Of a stretch of 64,000 nucleotides of DNA, positions 49,963-58,552 are shown one piece after another. The stretch covers positions 40,134 through 104,133 of the forward strand of contig CAYVRT010000010.1 in assembly GCA_964453115.1 (NCBI GenBank), read 5' to 3'. Below the pieces are notes generated by a model. It did not search any database. It was not told the origin of the DNA and saw only the letters and a program-made list of their open reading frames with translations. Origin of the DNA: JAIWNK01 sp964453115 (GTDB taxonomy: Bacteria; Chloroflexota; Anaerolineae; Anaerolineales; Anaerolineaceae). How positions within the stretch are numbered: the first letter of the stretch is position 1; each line of letters opens with the position of its first letter. A program made the position numbers and the translations under genes.

Positions 49963-51119
49963 CAAAGCACTACGATTTTTTGATTGCGGGTGGCGGTGCT
50001 GCTGGATTGGGCCTGGCCTATGCATTGATGAACAGTCCATTGGCGGATTGCACTATGTTGATTCTAGAGCGCGACACCAAGAAGCAAAATGACCGCACCT
50101 GGTGTTTTTGGAGCAAGCGACCGACATTGTATGATGCAATTTATTACCGCTCCTGGCACAAATTGCGTTTTGTCGCGCCAGGCTTTGAGCGGGTTTTTGA
50201 CCTGGGTGAGTATCGTTATAATATGGTGCGGGGGATTGATTTTTACAATCATACCTTGCAAGATTTGCAGAGGCGCTCAAATGTGGCCTTCTATCGCGGC
50301 GAGGTGCCGCCCCTGCAGGATGCAGCTGGCGTGGCGCGGGTGATGTTGAATGATGAGTGGCACAGTGCGTTTTGGGCTTTTGATAGCATTTTGCGCTCGG
50401 GGGATATGACGATTGACCCGTATCAATATCACGATGTCAAGCAACATTTTCGCGGTTGGGAAATTGAAACGGAGGAAGATGTCTTTGACCCGGAATTGCC
50501 AACCCTGTTTGATTTTCGCACACCGCAGGATGGAGCAATGCGCTTTTTCTACATCTTGCCCTTTTCGCCGCGCCGGGCATTGGTTGAATACACGTTGTTC
50601 TCTCCTCACTTGTTGAGTGAGGACGAATACAACGCAGCACTCGTTCGCTACATTGCCGATGTGCTGAAATTGCAGCGCTACACAATTGTGGAAAAAGAAC
50701 AGGGCGTTATTCCAATGACGGATTGGCCTTTTCAGCGCCGGAACGGCTTCCGCATTTTGAATATTGGCACCAAGGGTGGTCGGGTTAAGCCTTCGACCGG
50801 CTATGCTTTTTTGCGTATTCAAGACGAGGCACAGGCGATTGTGCAATCTTTGTTGCAAAAACGTCATCCATTTGCTTTGCCGCAACCATCGCTACGCTAT
50901 CGCTTTTATGACCGGGTGATGCTACAGGTGATGACGCGACATGGCGGGCGCTGTGCAGCGGTGTTTACGCAGATGTTTCGCAACAACCCGATTGAGCGGA
51001 TTTTCTCTTTTTTGGATGAGGATCAACCTTTTCGTGATGACTTACGTTTGATGATCAGCCTGCCGGTGCCGCTATTTGCCGCAGCAGCTTTCAAGACTCA
51101 AATCTTGGGGCGGGTTTGA
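49959..51119 (+). CDS. crtY: Lycopene cyclase, CrtY type
   Basis: A 386-aa FAD/NAD-dependent enzyme. Residues 6-22 hold the dinucleotide-binding motif (DFLIAGGGAAGLGLAYAL), followed by NDRTWCFW, QHFRGWEIET, MRFFYILPFSPRRALVEYT and GGRVKPSTGYAF, all marks of the CrtY lycopene beta-cyclase family. It closes ionone rings on lycopene. GTG 49959 overlaps the upstream stop and has GGAGGG before it. It is convergent with the plsY-crtB-crtI operon (22-base 3' overlap), completing the phytoene to carotene route. Confidence 0.92.
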   Translation: MTKHYDFLIAGGGAAGLGLAYALMNSPLADCTMLILERDTKKQNDRTWCFWSKRPTLYDAIYYRSWHKLRFVAPGFERVFDLGEYRYNMVRGIDFYNHTLQDLQRRSNVAFYRGEVPPLQDAAGVARVMLNDEWHSAFWAFDSILRSGDMTIDPYQYHDVKQHFRGWEIETEEDVFDPELPTLFDFRTPQDGAMRFFYILPFSPRRALVEYTLFSPHLLSEDEYNAALVRYIADVLKLQRYTIVEKEQGVIPMTDWPFQRRNGFRILNIGTKGGRVKPSTGYAFLRIQDEAQAIVQSLLQKRHPFALPQPSLRYRFYDRVMLQVMTRHGGRCAAVFTQMFRNNPIERIFSFLDEDQPFRDDLRLMISLPVPLFAAAAFKTQILGRV

Positions 51120-51703
51120 TGGCGCAGATGCACTCCTGAGGGTAGCTCGTTGCGGTGTTTGAAGACCAAGAGGGTTATATTGACGCTCCAGACGCTGAGC
51201 AGGAGCGGGTTGGCAGAATGGTTGATCAGCAGGTGAGGCAGAAGGGCGGCCATGCCAAGCACAATGGCCCAGGCACTGCTATCTAGCAGGAGGGCAAAGG
51301 TGATGACGGCAAAGGCCAGCAGCAGGGGCATTTCGCCGAGGGTCAAACCAGCCCAAATGCCAAAGGTGGCGGCAACTGCTTTTCCACCTTTTCCTTTGAG
51401 AAACGGAGAAAAAGCGTGACCAAAGACCGGGGCCACTGCAATGGCAGCCATCCAGGCAAGGGGTGGGCGGTGAAAGAAAAACACATAGCCAACGGGTAAG
51501 GCCGCTTTGAAAAAATCGAGCAGCATGGCAAGCAATCCCGGGGCAAATCCACCTGCGCGCAGAACATTGGTTGAGCCGGGATTGCCATCGCCAAAGCGAC
51601 GGATATCAGTTTGGAGCAGCAGTCGCCCCAGCCAGGGGGAAAGAGGCAGGCTGCCAGCGAGAAAAGCAGCCACAATCCAAAACAGGGCGGCGGTTGGGGT
51701 CAT
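51098..51703 (-). CDS. plsY: PlsY-like glycerol-3-phosphate acyltransferase
   Basis: A 201-aa membrane protein with about five helices and the PlsY motifs GDGNPGSTNVLRAGG (motif 1) and GHAFSPFLKGKGGKAVAATFG (motif 2, 20 residues, split at its lysines), plus a late PHLLINH region. PlsY acylates glycerol-3-phosphate from acyl-phosphate, the first step of phospholipid synthesis. Location in the carotenoid operon, overlapping crtB by ATGA, is unusual. It could be the only PlsY or a paralogue that acylates another substrate. Confidence 0.92.
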   Translation of the reverse strand: MTPTAALFWIVAAFLAGSLPLSPWLGRLLLQTDIRRFGDGNPGSTNVLRAGGFAPGLLAMLLDFFKAALPVGYVFFFHRPPLAWMAAIAVAPVFGHAFSPFLKGKGGKAVAATFGIWAGLTLGEMPLLLAFAVITFALLLDSSAWAIVLGMAALLPHLLINHSANPLLLSVWSVNITLLVFKHRNELPSGVHLRHQTRPKI

Positions 51704-52593
51704 TGCTCAAGTGCTGGACGCCGCAGACGGCTGATTGTCCAGAAGATGGATGGGAGCAGGGTCAGTTTGCGTCCGGCACTGGTGTGGGCTCGTTGCTCAT
51801 GAACCTGGTAGTGAATGGATTCGATTTCATCCAAAATGGCACGGTAGAGCAGGGCAGCCGCACCAACAGCCGGGCGGGCCGAAGGGCTCAGCAGGGTAAT
51901 GCCGGGCAAGGATTCAAGGTAGATTTGGCGGGCGCGCGCAATTTCAAATTGCATCAGTGCTGTGAAGCGCTCGTCATAGATGCGATGGCGAATTTCCTCA
52001 ACGGTCAGTCCAAAGCGCTGCAAGTCTTCCACTGGCAGGTAGACGCGCCCACGGCGTGCGTCTTCACCGACATCGCGCAGGATATTGGTTAACTGCAGGG
52101 CGATGCCGAGCCGGATGGCGAAGGGGGCTGCCTGGTCAAAGTTGGCGTTCTTTGCCAGACCAATGACGGGCATGGAAAGCAGTCCAACGGTTGAGGCGAC
52201 ATGGTAGCAGTAGGTTTCTAAGGCCTGCCAGGTGGGGTAGGGCTGGAACTGAAGATCCATCTTGACGCCATCAATTAATTCTTGCTCATAGCGGCGGTCA
52301 ATGGGGTATTGTTCGCGTACGGCGGCCCAGCAAGCCAGCGCCGGGGTGGTTTGCTGGCTTGCCGGGAGATTTGCTTCGGAGCGCCATGCTTCCAGCATTT
52401 CCACGGTGGCGTTTTCTCGGTCTACCAAATCATCGGTGGCGCGGCAGAAGGCATAGAGGGCGCGAATGGCGCGGCGTTGTTCGATGGGCAGCAATGCGGT
52501 GGCGACGTAGAAAGTTTTGGAATTGACACGAATGATGTCGTGTACTTCATTCCAGGCTTGGGAAAGGGTGGGACTGGAAGCAGTCGTCAGCAT
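51700..52593 (-). CDS. crtB: Phytoene synthase CrtB
   Basis: A 297-aa trans-isoprenyl-synthase fold enzyme with both aspartate-rich motifs: FCRATDDLVDREN near residue 50 and TNILRDVGEDARRGRVYLP near 168-186. SKTFYVATALLP near the start is also typical. It condenses two geranylgeranyl diphosphates to phytoene. It follows crtI by 19 bases and precedes plsY. RBS AAAGGT. Confidence 0.95.
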   Translation of the reverse strand: MLTTASSPTLSQAWNEVHDIIRVNSKTFYVATALLPIEQRRAIRALYAFCRATDDLVDRENATVEMLEAWRSEANLPASQQTTPALACWAAVREQYPIDRRYEQELIDGVKMDLQFQPYPTWQALETYCYHVASTVGLLSMPVIGLAKNANFDQAAPFAIRLGIALQLTNILRDVGEDARRGRVYLPVEDLQRFGLTVEEIRHRIYDERFTALMQFEIARARQIYLESLPGITLLSPSARPAVGAAALLYRAILDEIESIHYQVHEQRAHTSAGRKLTLLPSIFWTISRLRRPALEQ

Positions 52594-52612
52594 GATAACC
52601 TTTCAGCCGGGG

Positions 52613-54094
52613 TTATGCGGCCTTTGTAATTAAGTCTTCGGCTATTTTAGCCGATGAAAGCACGCCCGGCAAGCCCGCACCGGGGTGTGTGCCAGCACCG
52701 ACAAAATAGAGGTTGGAAAATTCTTCCGATTGATTGTGCGGGCGGAACCAGGCCGATTGGGTGAGGATGGGTTCAACCGAGAAGGCCGCTCCCTTGAGGC
52801 TGTTGAGCGTGTCGCGGAAGTGCAGCGGGTCAATGTAATGTTCAGCAACCAGGTTGGCACGCAGGTCGGGCAGATAGTTTTCCTCAAGAAATTGCATGAT
52901 GCGGTCACGGTAGGGCCGAGCCATTTTCGTCCAATCGGTTGGCGATTCCAGGTTGGGGACGGGCGAAAGGACGTAGAAAGCTTCGTTTCCTTCGGGCGCC
53001 ATGGTGGGGTCCGTGAGGGTGGGCATGTGCAGGTAGAGTGAAAAATCGTCTGCCAGGACCTTTTTGTGGAAAATATCCTCAAGCAGGGGTTTGTAACGCT
53101 GGCTGAGGATGATGTTGTGGTGCGCAAGCCCTGAATCGGTGTAACGGCGGCGGGTGCCAAAATAGATGACAAACAGTGACATGCTGTAGCGCATGTTTTC
53201 AACCCGGCGGTTGCTGTAGATGCGGCGGTAGGCCTCAGGGATGAGGTAACGGTATGTCCAGCCAACATCTGCGTTCGAGATGACAATGTCGGCGTTTTGC
53301 ACGCTGCCATCGCCCAGTCGAATTCCGGTAACACGCCGCCCCTGGACGAGGATTTCTTTTACCTCGGTGTTGAGGTGCACTTTGCCGCCTAATTCCTGGA
53401 ATAGTTTGCCAAGAGCGGCAACAATGGCACCGGTGCCGCCAATGGCATAATGTACGCCCCATTCCCGTTCAAGGTAGTGAATCATGGCGTAGATACTGGT
53501 GGTGTCGAAGGGGTTGCCTCCAACCAGCAGGGGATGGAAGGAAAAGACCTGGCGCAGAAAATCGTTTTGGACAAACTGCGAAACATAGTTGTAGACGCTG
53601 CGGTAAGATTGAAGTCGGATTAAATCCGGTGCAACTTTTAACATATCGCCAAAGTGCAGGAATGACTTGTCTGCCAATTCAAGAAAGCCTTTTTCAAAAA
53701 TGGCTTTGGTGGTAGCGATGAAGCGTTGATAGTTTTCAACATCGTCTGGATTGATGCGCGCAATTTGCTCATGAATGAATTGTGGGTTGCCGTTGTAGTT
53801 GAACGGGCGCTTGTTGTGATCAAAGATGCGGTAGAAAGGATCCACGGGTACCATCTTGAAGTAGTCTTCGCGTCGGCGTCCTGCGGCAGCGAAAATATCG
53901 TCGAACATGAAGGGCGCAGTGATGACAGTTGGACCACCATCAAATTTGAAGCCATTAATTTCATACAGGTAACCGCGCCCGCCAAGCTTATCCCGTTTTT
54001 CATATAGTTCAACATCAAAACCGCGCCCTGCAAGGCGCACGGCTGTTGCCAGCCCCCCGAACCCGCTGCCAATGACGATGATCTTTTTGTTCAT
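52613..54094 (-). CDS. crtI: Phytoene desaturase CrtI
   Basis: A 493-aa FAD enzyme. It has an N-terminal dinucleotide fold (IIVIGSGFGGLATAVRLAG), DKLGGRGYLYE, a GGTGAIVAALGKLFQELGG region and the C-terminal bacterial-type phytoene dehydrogenase signature (FVGAGTHPGAGLPGVLSSAK). It dehydrogenates phytoene to lycopene. AGGAGGAAG precedes ATG 54094. It heads the crtI-crtB-plsY operon; lycopene then passes to CrtY encoded convergently. Confidence 0.96.
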   Translation of the reverse strand: MNKKIIVIGSGFGGLATAVRLAGRGFDVELYEKRDKLGGRGYLYEINGFKFDGGPTVITAPFMFDDIFAAAGRRREDYFKMVPVDPFYRIFDHNKRPFNYNGNPQFIHEQIARINPDDVENYQRFIATTKAIFEKGFLELADKSFLHFGDMLKVAPDLIRLQSYRSVYNYVSQFVQNDFLRQVFSFHPLLVGGNPFDTTSIYAMIHYLEREWGVHYAIGGTGAIVAALGKLFQELGGKVHLNTEVKEILVQGRRVTGIRLGDGSVQNADIVISNADVGWTYRYLIPEAYRRIYSNRRVENMRYSMSLFVIYFGTRRRYTDSGLAHHNIILSQRYKPLLEDIFHKKVLADDFSLYLHMPTLTDPTMAPEGNEAFYVLSPVPNLESPTDWTKMARPYRDRIMQFLEENYLPDLRANLVAEHYIDPLHFRDTLNSLKGAAFSVEPILTQSAWFRPHNQSEEFSNLYFVGAGTHPGAGLPGVLSSAKIAEDLITKAA

Positions 54095-54121
54095 CAGATG
54101 CTTCCTCCTGGATAGAATAAG

Positions 54122-54174
54122 TATTTACATGTTTATTTGTACCATATTTGTACAAAAAGACCATTCGTTTGTAT
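54122..54174 (-). promoter_or_regulatory. Direct repeats upstream of crtI (possible CarH/LitR-type operator)
   Basis: On the minus strand GTACAAATA occurs twice 11 bases apart (54153-54145 and 54142-54134). Related copies ATACAAACG (54174-54166) and ATGTAAATA (54130-54122) flank them. Helical-phase direct repeats containing TACAA are the type of site bound by the B12-dependent light sensor CarH/LitR on carotenoid promoters. No such regulator gene is in the window, so this is a hypothesis. Confidence 0.45.
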
Positions 54175-54185
54175 AACCTGTTTTG

Positions 54186-54217
54186 AAAAACGGGCTGCCT
54201 TTTTTGAGGGCAGCCCG
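54186..54217 (-). terminator. Rho-independent terminator of the YceI operon
   Basis: On the minus strand CGGGCTGCC, a 9-base loop, GGCAGCCCG, then TTTTT. It lies 23 bases after the stop of the YceI lipoprotein and separates it from the crtI promoter. Confidence 0.9.
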
Positions 54218-54239
54218 TAGGAATGGCCGGCAAACGAGA

Positions 54240-54977
54240 TCAGCGCTGAGCCTCTAAGACAAATTCGAGCTTGAGGGTCGCACCATCGGTGACGGTTAGC
54301 ACGCCGGCGATGCTGGGCGGTTCAACATCAAAATCTACTAACAAGATGAGGGTGGTGGCGTTGCCGATTAAACGGTCGCCTTCCAGCCGGGCAGTCACAT
54401 CCCAGGTGATGGGGAGGGTTGTCTCGCGAATGGTTAAATCACCGAGCAATTGGAAGGTGATATCTTGGCCTTCCTGGGGGTTCTCGGGAAAGTTTTTGAC
54501 TTCGGTGACCAGGAAGGTGGCAAGTGGATATTTTGACGATTCGAGCCAGTTGGAGCGAATGGCATTATCACGGCGTGAGGAATCGCTGGTGAGTGTGCTG
54601 ATGTTGACTGTGAAGAGGCCAAAGCGCGAGGAGGTTGGGGCGGCATAGTTTAACTGCATTTGACCTTCAATTTCGCTGGTGATGCCGACAGCCGTGAAGA
54701 GGCGATTGTTTTGATTGATGAAGACCTCGTCAATGCTGTAGCTGGCTTTGCTCTCTCCCGGCAGCAGGATGAAGGTGACGAGTGAGTCGGATGGGGCCGG
54801 TTGGGTTGCCTCTGGCGCAATGGTGGGCGTGGGGAGCGCTGGTTGGGGTGTGGCGGTGGGGAGCGCTGGTTGGGTGGGTGAGGGAACGCTGGTTGGGGTG
54901 TTGCCTTGCGCACAGCCGACAAGGACGATGGCGCTTAGCACGAGGGTGGAGAGAAGTTGGGGGATGGATAGTTTCAT
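54240..54977 (-). CDS. YceI-family lipoprotein
   Basis: A 245-aa lipoprotein with lipobox VLVGC (Cys22), a Pro/Thr linker with internal repeats (QPALPTATPQPALPTPT) and a YceI lipocalin-like domain from about residue 70: SKASYSIDEVFINQNN, FTVNISTLTSDSSRRDNAIR, YPLATFLVTEVK and LTIRETTLPITWDV. YceI proteins bind polyisoprenoid lipids. It is adjacent to carotenoid genes and co-transcribed with a second YceI gene (ATGA overlap), so transport or storage of an isoprenoid outside the membrane is suggested, not proven. Confidence 0.88.
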   Translation of the reverse strand: MKLSIPQLLSTLVLSAIVLVGCAQGNTPTSVPSPTQPALPTATPQPALPTPTIAPEATQPAPSDSLVTFILLPGESKASYSIDEVFINQNNRLFTAVGITSEIEGQMQLNYAAPTSSRFGLFTVNISTLTSDSSRRDNAIRSNWLESSKYPLATFLVTEVKNFPENPQEGQDITFQLLGDLTIRETTLPITWDVTARLEGDRLIGNATTLILLVDFDVEPPSIAGVLTVTDGATLKLEFVLEAQR

Positions 54978-55495
54978 TGTTGAATGAGCTCCAGTTCGAT
55001 CGTGATTTTAATTTCTTCACCAACCAGCCAGCCGCCAGTTTCCAGGGCGACATTCCAGGTCAGGCCCCAGTCTTTGCGATTGATGGTGGTCGTGGCGCTG
55101 AAGCCAGCGTTGGTTGAGCCAAATGGGCTTTTGACAATCCCGTTGAACTCTGTTTCAAGGGTCACCGGGCGGGTGGTGCCGCGGATGGTCAGATTGCCAT
55201 GAATAAGGCCGCGCGTTTCTGACAGGATTTCAATTGAGTGGCTTTGGAAGGTGAGGGTTGGAAATTCAGTAATGTTGAGAAAATCGGGCGAACGTAGGTG
55301 CGCATCGCGCTGCGGCTCGCGTGTGTTGATGCTCTCGGCGGAAATTTCCACCTGAACAGAAGCGGCAGCCGGGTTGGAAGGGTCAAATTCAACCGTTCCG
55401 GTAAAGGTCTGAAAACTCCCACGCACATTTGAGATCATCAAATGTCGGACGGCGAAGTTGATTTCAGAGTGAGCAGAGTCAATTTTCCAGGACAT
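54974..55495 (-). CDS. YceI-family protein, cytosolic form
   Basis: A 173-aa YceI domain without signal peptide: SWKIDSAHSEINFAVRHLM, VRGSFQTFTGTVEFD, INTREPQRDAHLRSPDFLN, FPTLTFQSHS and LTIRGTTRPVTLETEF. It is closely like soluble YceI polyisoprenoid-binding proteins. AAAAAGGAG precedes ATG 55495. First gene of a two-gene operon with the YceI lipoprotein; the pair could hold the same ligand on the two sides of the membrane. Confidence 0.92.
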   Translation of the reverse strand: MSWKIDSAHSEINFAVRHLMISNVRGSFQTFTGTVEFDPSNPAAASVQVEISAESINTREPQRDAHLRSPDFLNITEFPTLTFQSHSIEILSETRGLIHGNLTIRGTTRPVTLETEFNGIVKSPFGSTNAGFSATTTINRKDWGLTWNVALETGGWLVGEEIKITIELELIQQ

Positions 55496-55539
55496 GTTAA
55501 TCGTGTCTCCTTTTTGAGAAATTTAAATGTTATATCTCT

Positions 55540-55567
55540 GATTTTACATTGTTTATAATTTTTGTCA
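55540..55567 (-). promoter_or_regulatory. Promoter of the yceI operon
   Basis: Minus-strand TTGACA (55567-55562), 16 bases, TAAAAT (55545-55540), 44 bases before the start codon. Confidence 0.75.
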
Positions 55568-55662
55568 AATATTTGTCGCGGGTTGAGTGGCTTGACTTTT
55601 GGGCAAAGTGGCTATAAACTCAATACACAAACCTTTTTCATTAAGTTCCAAAGGAGAGACTC

Positions 55663-56430
55663 ATGTCTGGTTTTACGCACATGCCCCGGTATGATGTTCG
55701 CAATGATGGCGCGGGGCCTTATGCTATTTTCTACTGTGATGTGTGTGGACGAGAATTTCGCAGCCAACCGAATGTGGCAAAAACGGTTTCGCAGGATTTA
55801 GGGCGTCAGGCAGTGGGTGGCTTGCTGCGCAAGATTCCGCTCGTGGGGCAGGCGGCCGCAAGCAGTGTGGCTGGCGAGGACCCGCGCTATTCGTATAAAC
55901 TGGAGGGGGCGCAGTTGGAAGAGGCCTGGAAACAGGTTCAGCCGCATTTTCGTGAGTGTCCAACCTGTCAGCGAATTGTGTGCCTTTCTGACTTTGACAC
56001 AAAAAGTGGATTTTGCCAGGAAGACAGCCCGCGCACAGAAGAAATTGCGGAGGCACGCGGTGCGCAGGCCGGGGCAGCGTTGAAAGGGCTTGCCAGCGCA
56101 TTTGGTTTGGGGAGCGTCATCAGTGATGCGGGTGATTCACTGCGTCAGGCGGCAGATGCAGCCCGGCGGGCGGGAGAGCAAATGGCCCGTTGCCCGGTAG
56201 ATGGTACACTGGCTGCACCTGGCACCAAGTTCTGCCCAGAATGTGGCACTGCCATGCAGCAGCCGAGCGGGCAGGCATGCCCGAAATGTGGAGCCGAGAC
56301 GATGGGTGCAAAATTCTGCCCGAACTGCGGAAACAAGATGGAAGTTCAGTCTTCCGGCAAATGCCCTCAATGCGGCGCACTGGCACCGGGTGCTAAATTC
56401 TGCCCCGAGTGTGGCGCTAAGATGGCTTGA
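55663..56430 (+). CDS. Zinc-ribbon protein
   Basis: A 255-aa protein rich in Cys pairs. It has one N-terminal CDVC and a CPTCQRIVC motif, a central Gly/Ala-rich amphipathic stretch (SAFGLGSVISDAG, about 140-170), then three C-terminal zinc ribbons. Those are CPVDGT..CPEC, CPKCG..CPNC and CPQCG..CPEC, each with a KFCPxCG repeat. No enzymatic motif is visible. It probably binds protein or nucleic acid. AAAGGAGAG precedes ATG 55663. Its end overlaps the convergent ParB-like gene by 14 bases. Confidence 0.8.
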   Translation: MSGFTHMPRYDVRNDGAGPYAIFYCDVCGREFRSQPNVAKTVSQDLGRQAVGGLLRKIPLVGQAAASSVAGEDPRYSYKLEGAQLEEAWKQVQPHFRECPTCQRIVCLSDFDTKSGFCQEDSPRTEEIAEARGAQAGAALKGLASAFGLGSVISDAGDSLRQAADAARRAGEQMARCPVDGTLAAPGTKFCPECGTAMQQPSGQACPKCGAETMGAKFCPNCGNKMEVQSSGKCPQCGALAPGAKFCPECGAKMA

Positions 56431-56989
56431 TGACCGGCTGAGACGGCATTCCTGACGCGTTGTTCAGGATGGGCTGTAATGAGTCGCAAGGGGAAGTGTT
56501 CATTTCCCAAATGGTGATTTCCGCTTCGATGGCGGCTTCGCCCAGGGCGTGTGCAACCGAGATGCGATGATGTCCATCCTGAACAAAATAACAGTTTCCA
56601 ACTTGAATTAACTGCACGGCATCCAGAGGAATGTTTTGCCGGCGGGCAATGGCAACACTCACCCAGCGCGGGCGCGTGCGCTCGTTGCGTGGGTGAAACC
56701 GTTGATCGAAATCATAGGTGCGTCCCATTGAGCCACAGATTTCTTCTAAGGAGATTGTGTGCAGACCGCCGTAGTGCTGGTTGCGAATTGCCTGGCGGGG
56801 GATGCATTCCAGATTGAGGAGCGCACAGGAACGGTGCAGCAAATGGCTGCGCAGGCGTTCAAAGCGTCCTTTCCACATGGCCCGGTTAAAAAGTGCAATG
56901 GCCTGATTGAGCAACGCAGCGTGATGGCCGTGCTGGTGATCAAGCGCTTGATCATAGGCTTCAAGGATGGAGGAGCGTAGTTCAAACAT
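56417..56989 (-). CDS. ParB/sulfiredoxin-fold protein
   Basis: A 190-aa protein with a ParB-like core: GGLHTISLEEICGSMGR, FHPRNERTRPRWVSVA, IPLDAVQLIQVGNCYFVQDG and HHRISVAHALGEAAIEAEI. The GHHRI box is the nucleotide-binding signature of ParB-related domains. There is no helix-turn-helix, so it is not a segregation ParB; small proteins of this type may be nucleases or ATP-using enzymes. The role is unknown. Confidence 0.72.
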   Translation of the reverse strand: MFELRSSILEAYDQALDHQHGHHAALLNQAIALFNRAMWKGRFERLRSHLLHRSCALLNLECIPRQAIRNQHYGGLHTISLEEICGSMGRTYDFDQRFHPRNERTRPRWVSVAIARRQNIPLDAVQLIQVGNCYFVQDGHHRISVAHALGEAAIEAEITIWEMNTSPCDSLQPILNNASGMPSQPVIKPS

Positions 56990-57080
56990 ATTGAGACCTT
57001 GCGTAGAATATCATTAAGCATACGCCAATTTTGCAATTGAGTTGCTTGTTTTGAGGATAATTTTTTATTGACTTAATCCG

Positions 57081-58529
57081 TTAGGGGCAAGGGCAGATCT
57101 GAAAAACGCTGGCTGGGCTGGCAGGGAACGGCTGCGGAATTTGAATGTGTAGGCCTTGGGGCTGATTTTGCCAGGGCAATGGCTGTTGGTGACCGATCAG
57201 AGAAACCCTGGCATTGGGTGCAAGTTGGAGATTGGGCAAGTGGATGGTCGTTTGTTTGGGGTGACCGAGAAGAAACAAATAGAGTGCGTCTTGAGTGGCG
57301 GTGAACCGGATGGGGATACCTTCGTCGGTTGTGGATTGGCTCTGTTTCCAGGGGCGAGCGCCAAAGATGGCGGGTGTATGTTGGCGAACCCAATTACCCA
57401 GGGCGAGGAGGCGGCGTTGGATTGGTTCGGAGATGCTACCATCGGCTTGCGGGGCAACAACAAGCAGAAGGTTGCCGTTTTTGCTTAAGATATCGCAGAA
57501 GCGGTGAATCATGTCTTGCACGCTGAGCAGGTCGTTCTCAGTTTCCTGGGCATTGTAGCCGACCGAGCAGCCAAAACTCATGACGACCTCAAATTTTTTT
57601 GGCTGTGTATTGGCAAAGGTGGTAAATTCAGGGGTGAGGAAGTCGGCGTGAATTGGTAAGGGTGCGCCGGTTTGTCCGGCTTGCATGGCGCGCCGCCCGG
57701 CCTGATTGACCAGCGCACGCAGCAGCGGCAAGCGAGTTACCTGCATCCATGGACCATATTGCAGCCATCGGTCATTGATGCAGCCTTCTGGCTGAAGGTT
57801 GTAATACTCAGCCAAAATGGCATCACGATTGCCTTGTGGCGGATAACCAATATCGTTCCATAAAATGTCGGGGCGCAAGGAATGGATGAGTTCCCGGTAG
57901 TGCGCATCTACATAGCGCCCATAGGTGCGGTGTCCGGGCCCGCTGGTGAGCAAGTCTACCAGATCGCGAATGGGCGGTGTGCCAAAGGCCCAATCGAGCG
58001 CGCCGGAATAATAGAGGCCAAAGCGCAGGCCGCGTTGCCGGACAGCATGGGCAAGTTCGGCAAGGATATTGCGCGGACTGAACCAGTTGGGTTGGGGCGG
58101 GCGGTGGTTGCTGGGCCAAAGCAGGAAGCCATCGTGAAACTTTGCCCACGAGATAACATAGCTTGCACCACTTTGGGCAAAAAGATCGGCCCAGAGCGGT
58201 GCAGACCAGCTTTGCAGGGCCTGCTGAAAAGGAAGGGCGAAGTTTCGATAATCAAAATTTTCACCAAACTTTTGATGATGGTAGCGGCGAGCCGGTGTGT
58301 TGGGCAGCCGAATGGCATTGGCATACCATTCGGCGTAGGGGGTGTGGTGGAAGTATGTTTGCCAGCCAGAACGAACGATCAATTGATTGGAGGTGATGCC
58401 CGTTGGGGCAAAGGCAGGAATGCTGAATGGCCCCCAGGCAACCATCAGGCCGAGTTTGGCGTCACTAAACCAACCGGGTAGCGGATGGTGACGTAGCGAG
58501 GATTGATGAGCAGAATAGATGTATGGCAA
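57081..58529 (-). CDS. Alpha-L-fucosidase-like enzyme (GH29)
   Basis: A 482-aa protein with the GH29 barrel: WFSDAKLGLMVAWGPFSIPA, WADLFAQSGASYVISWAKFHDG (the ITAKHHDG equivalent, with SWAKFHDGF), LRFGLYYSGALDW, and the predicted nucleophile Asp in RPDILWNDIGYP. A C-terminal beta domain follows. No signal peptide is present, so it would act in the cytoplasm or on imported glycans. The reading frame begins with TTG 58529 without a clear ribosome-binding site, so the true start is uncertain. It follows the NifX-like gene by 23 bases. Confidence 0.85.
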   Translation of the reverse strand: MPYIYSAHQSSLRHHPLPGWFSDAKLGLMVAWGPFSIPAFAPTGITSNQLIVRSGWQTYFHHTPYAEWYANAIRLPNTPARRYHHQKFGENFDYRNFALPFQQALQSWSAPLWADLFAQSGASYVISWAKFHDGFLLWPSNHRPPQPNWFSPRNILAELAHAVRQRGLRFGLYYSGALDWAFGTPPIRDLVDLLTSGPGHRTYGRYVDAHYRELIHSLRPDILWNDIGYPPQGNRDAILAEYYNLQPEGCINDRWLQYGPWMQVTRLPLLRALVNQAGRRAMQAGQTGAPLPIHADFLTPEFTTFANTQPKKFEVVMSFGCSVGYNAQETENDLLSVQDMIHRFCDILSKNGNLLLVVAPQADGSISEPIQRRLLALGNWVRQHTPAIFGARPWKQSQSTTDEGIPIRFTATQDALYLFLLGHPKQTTIHLPNLQLAPNARVSLIGHQQPLPWQNQPQGLHIQIPQPFPASPASVFQICPCP

Positions 58530-58552
58530 CGTTGTGCTGCGGTGTCGGAAAA

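Noticed and set aside
56417..56989. Chromosome segregation ParB
   Set aside because: Only the nucleotide-binding-like core is present; no helix-turn-helix and no parA neighbour.
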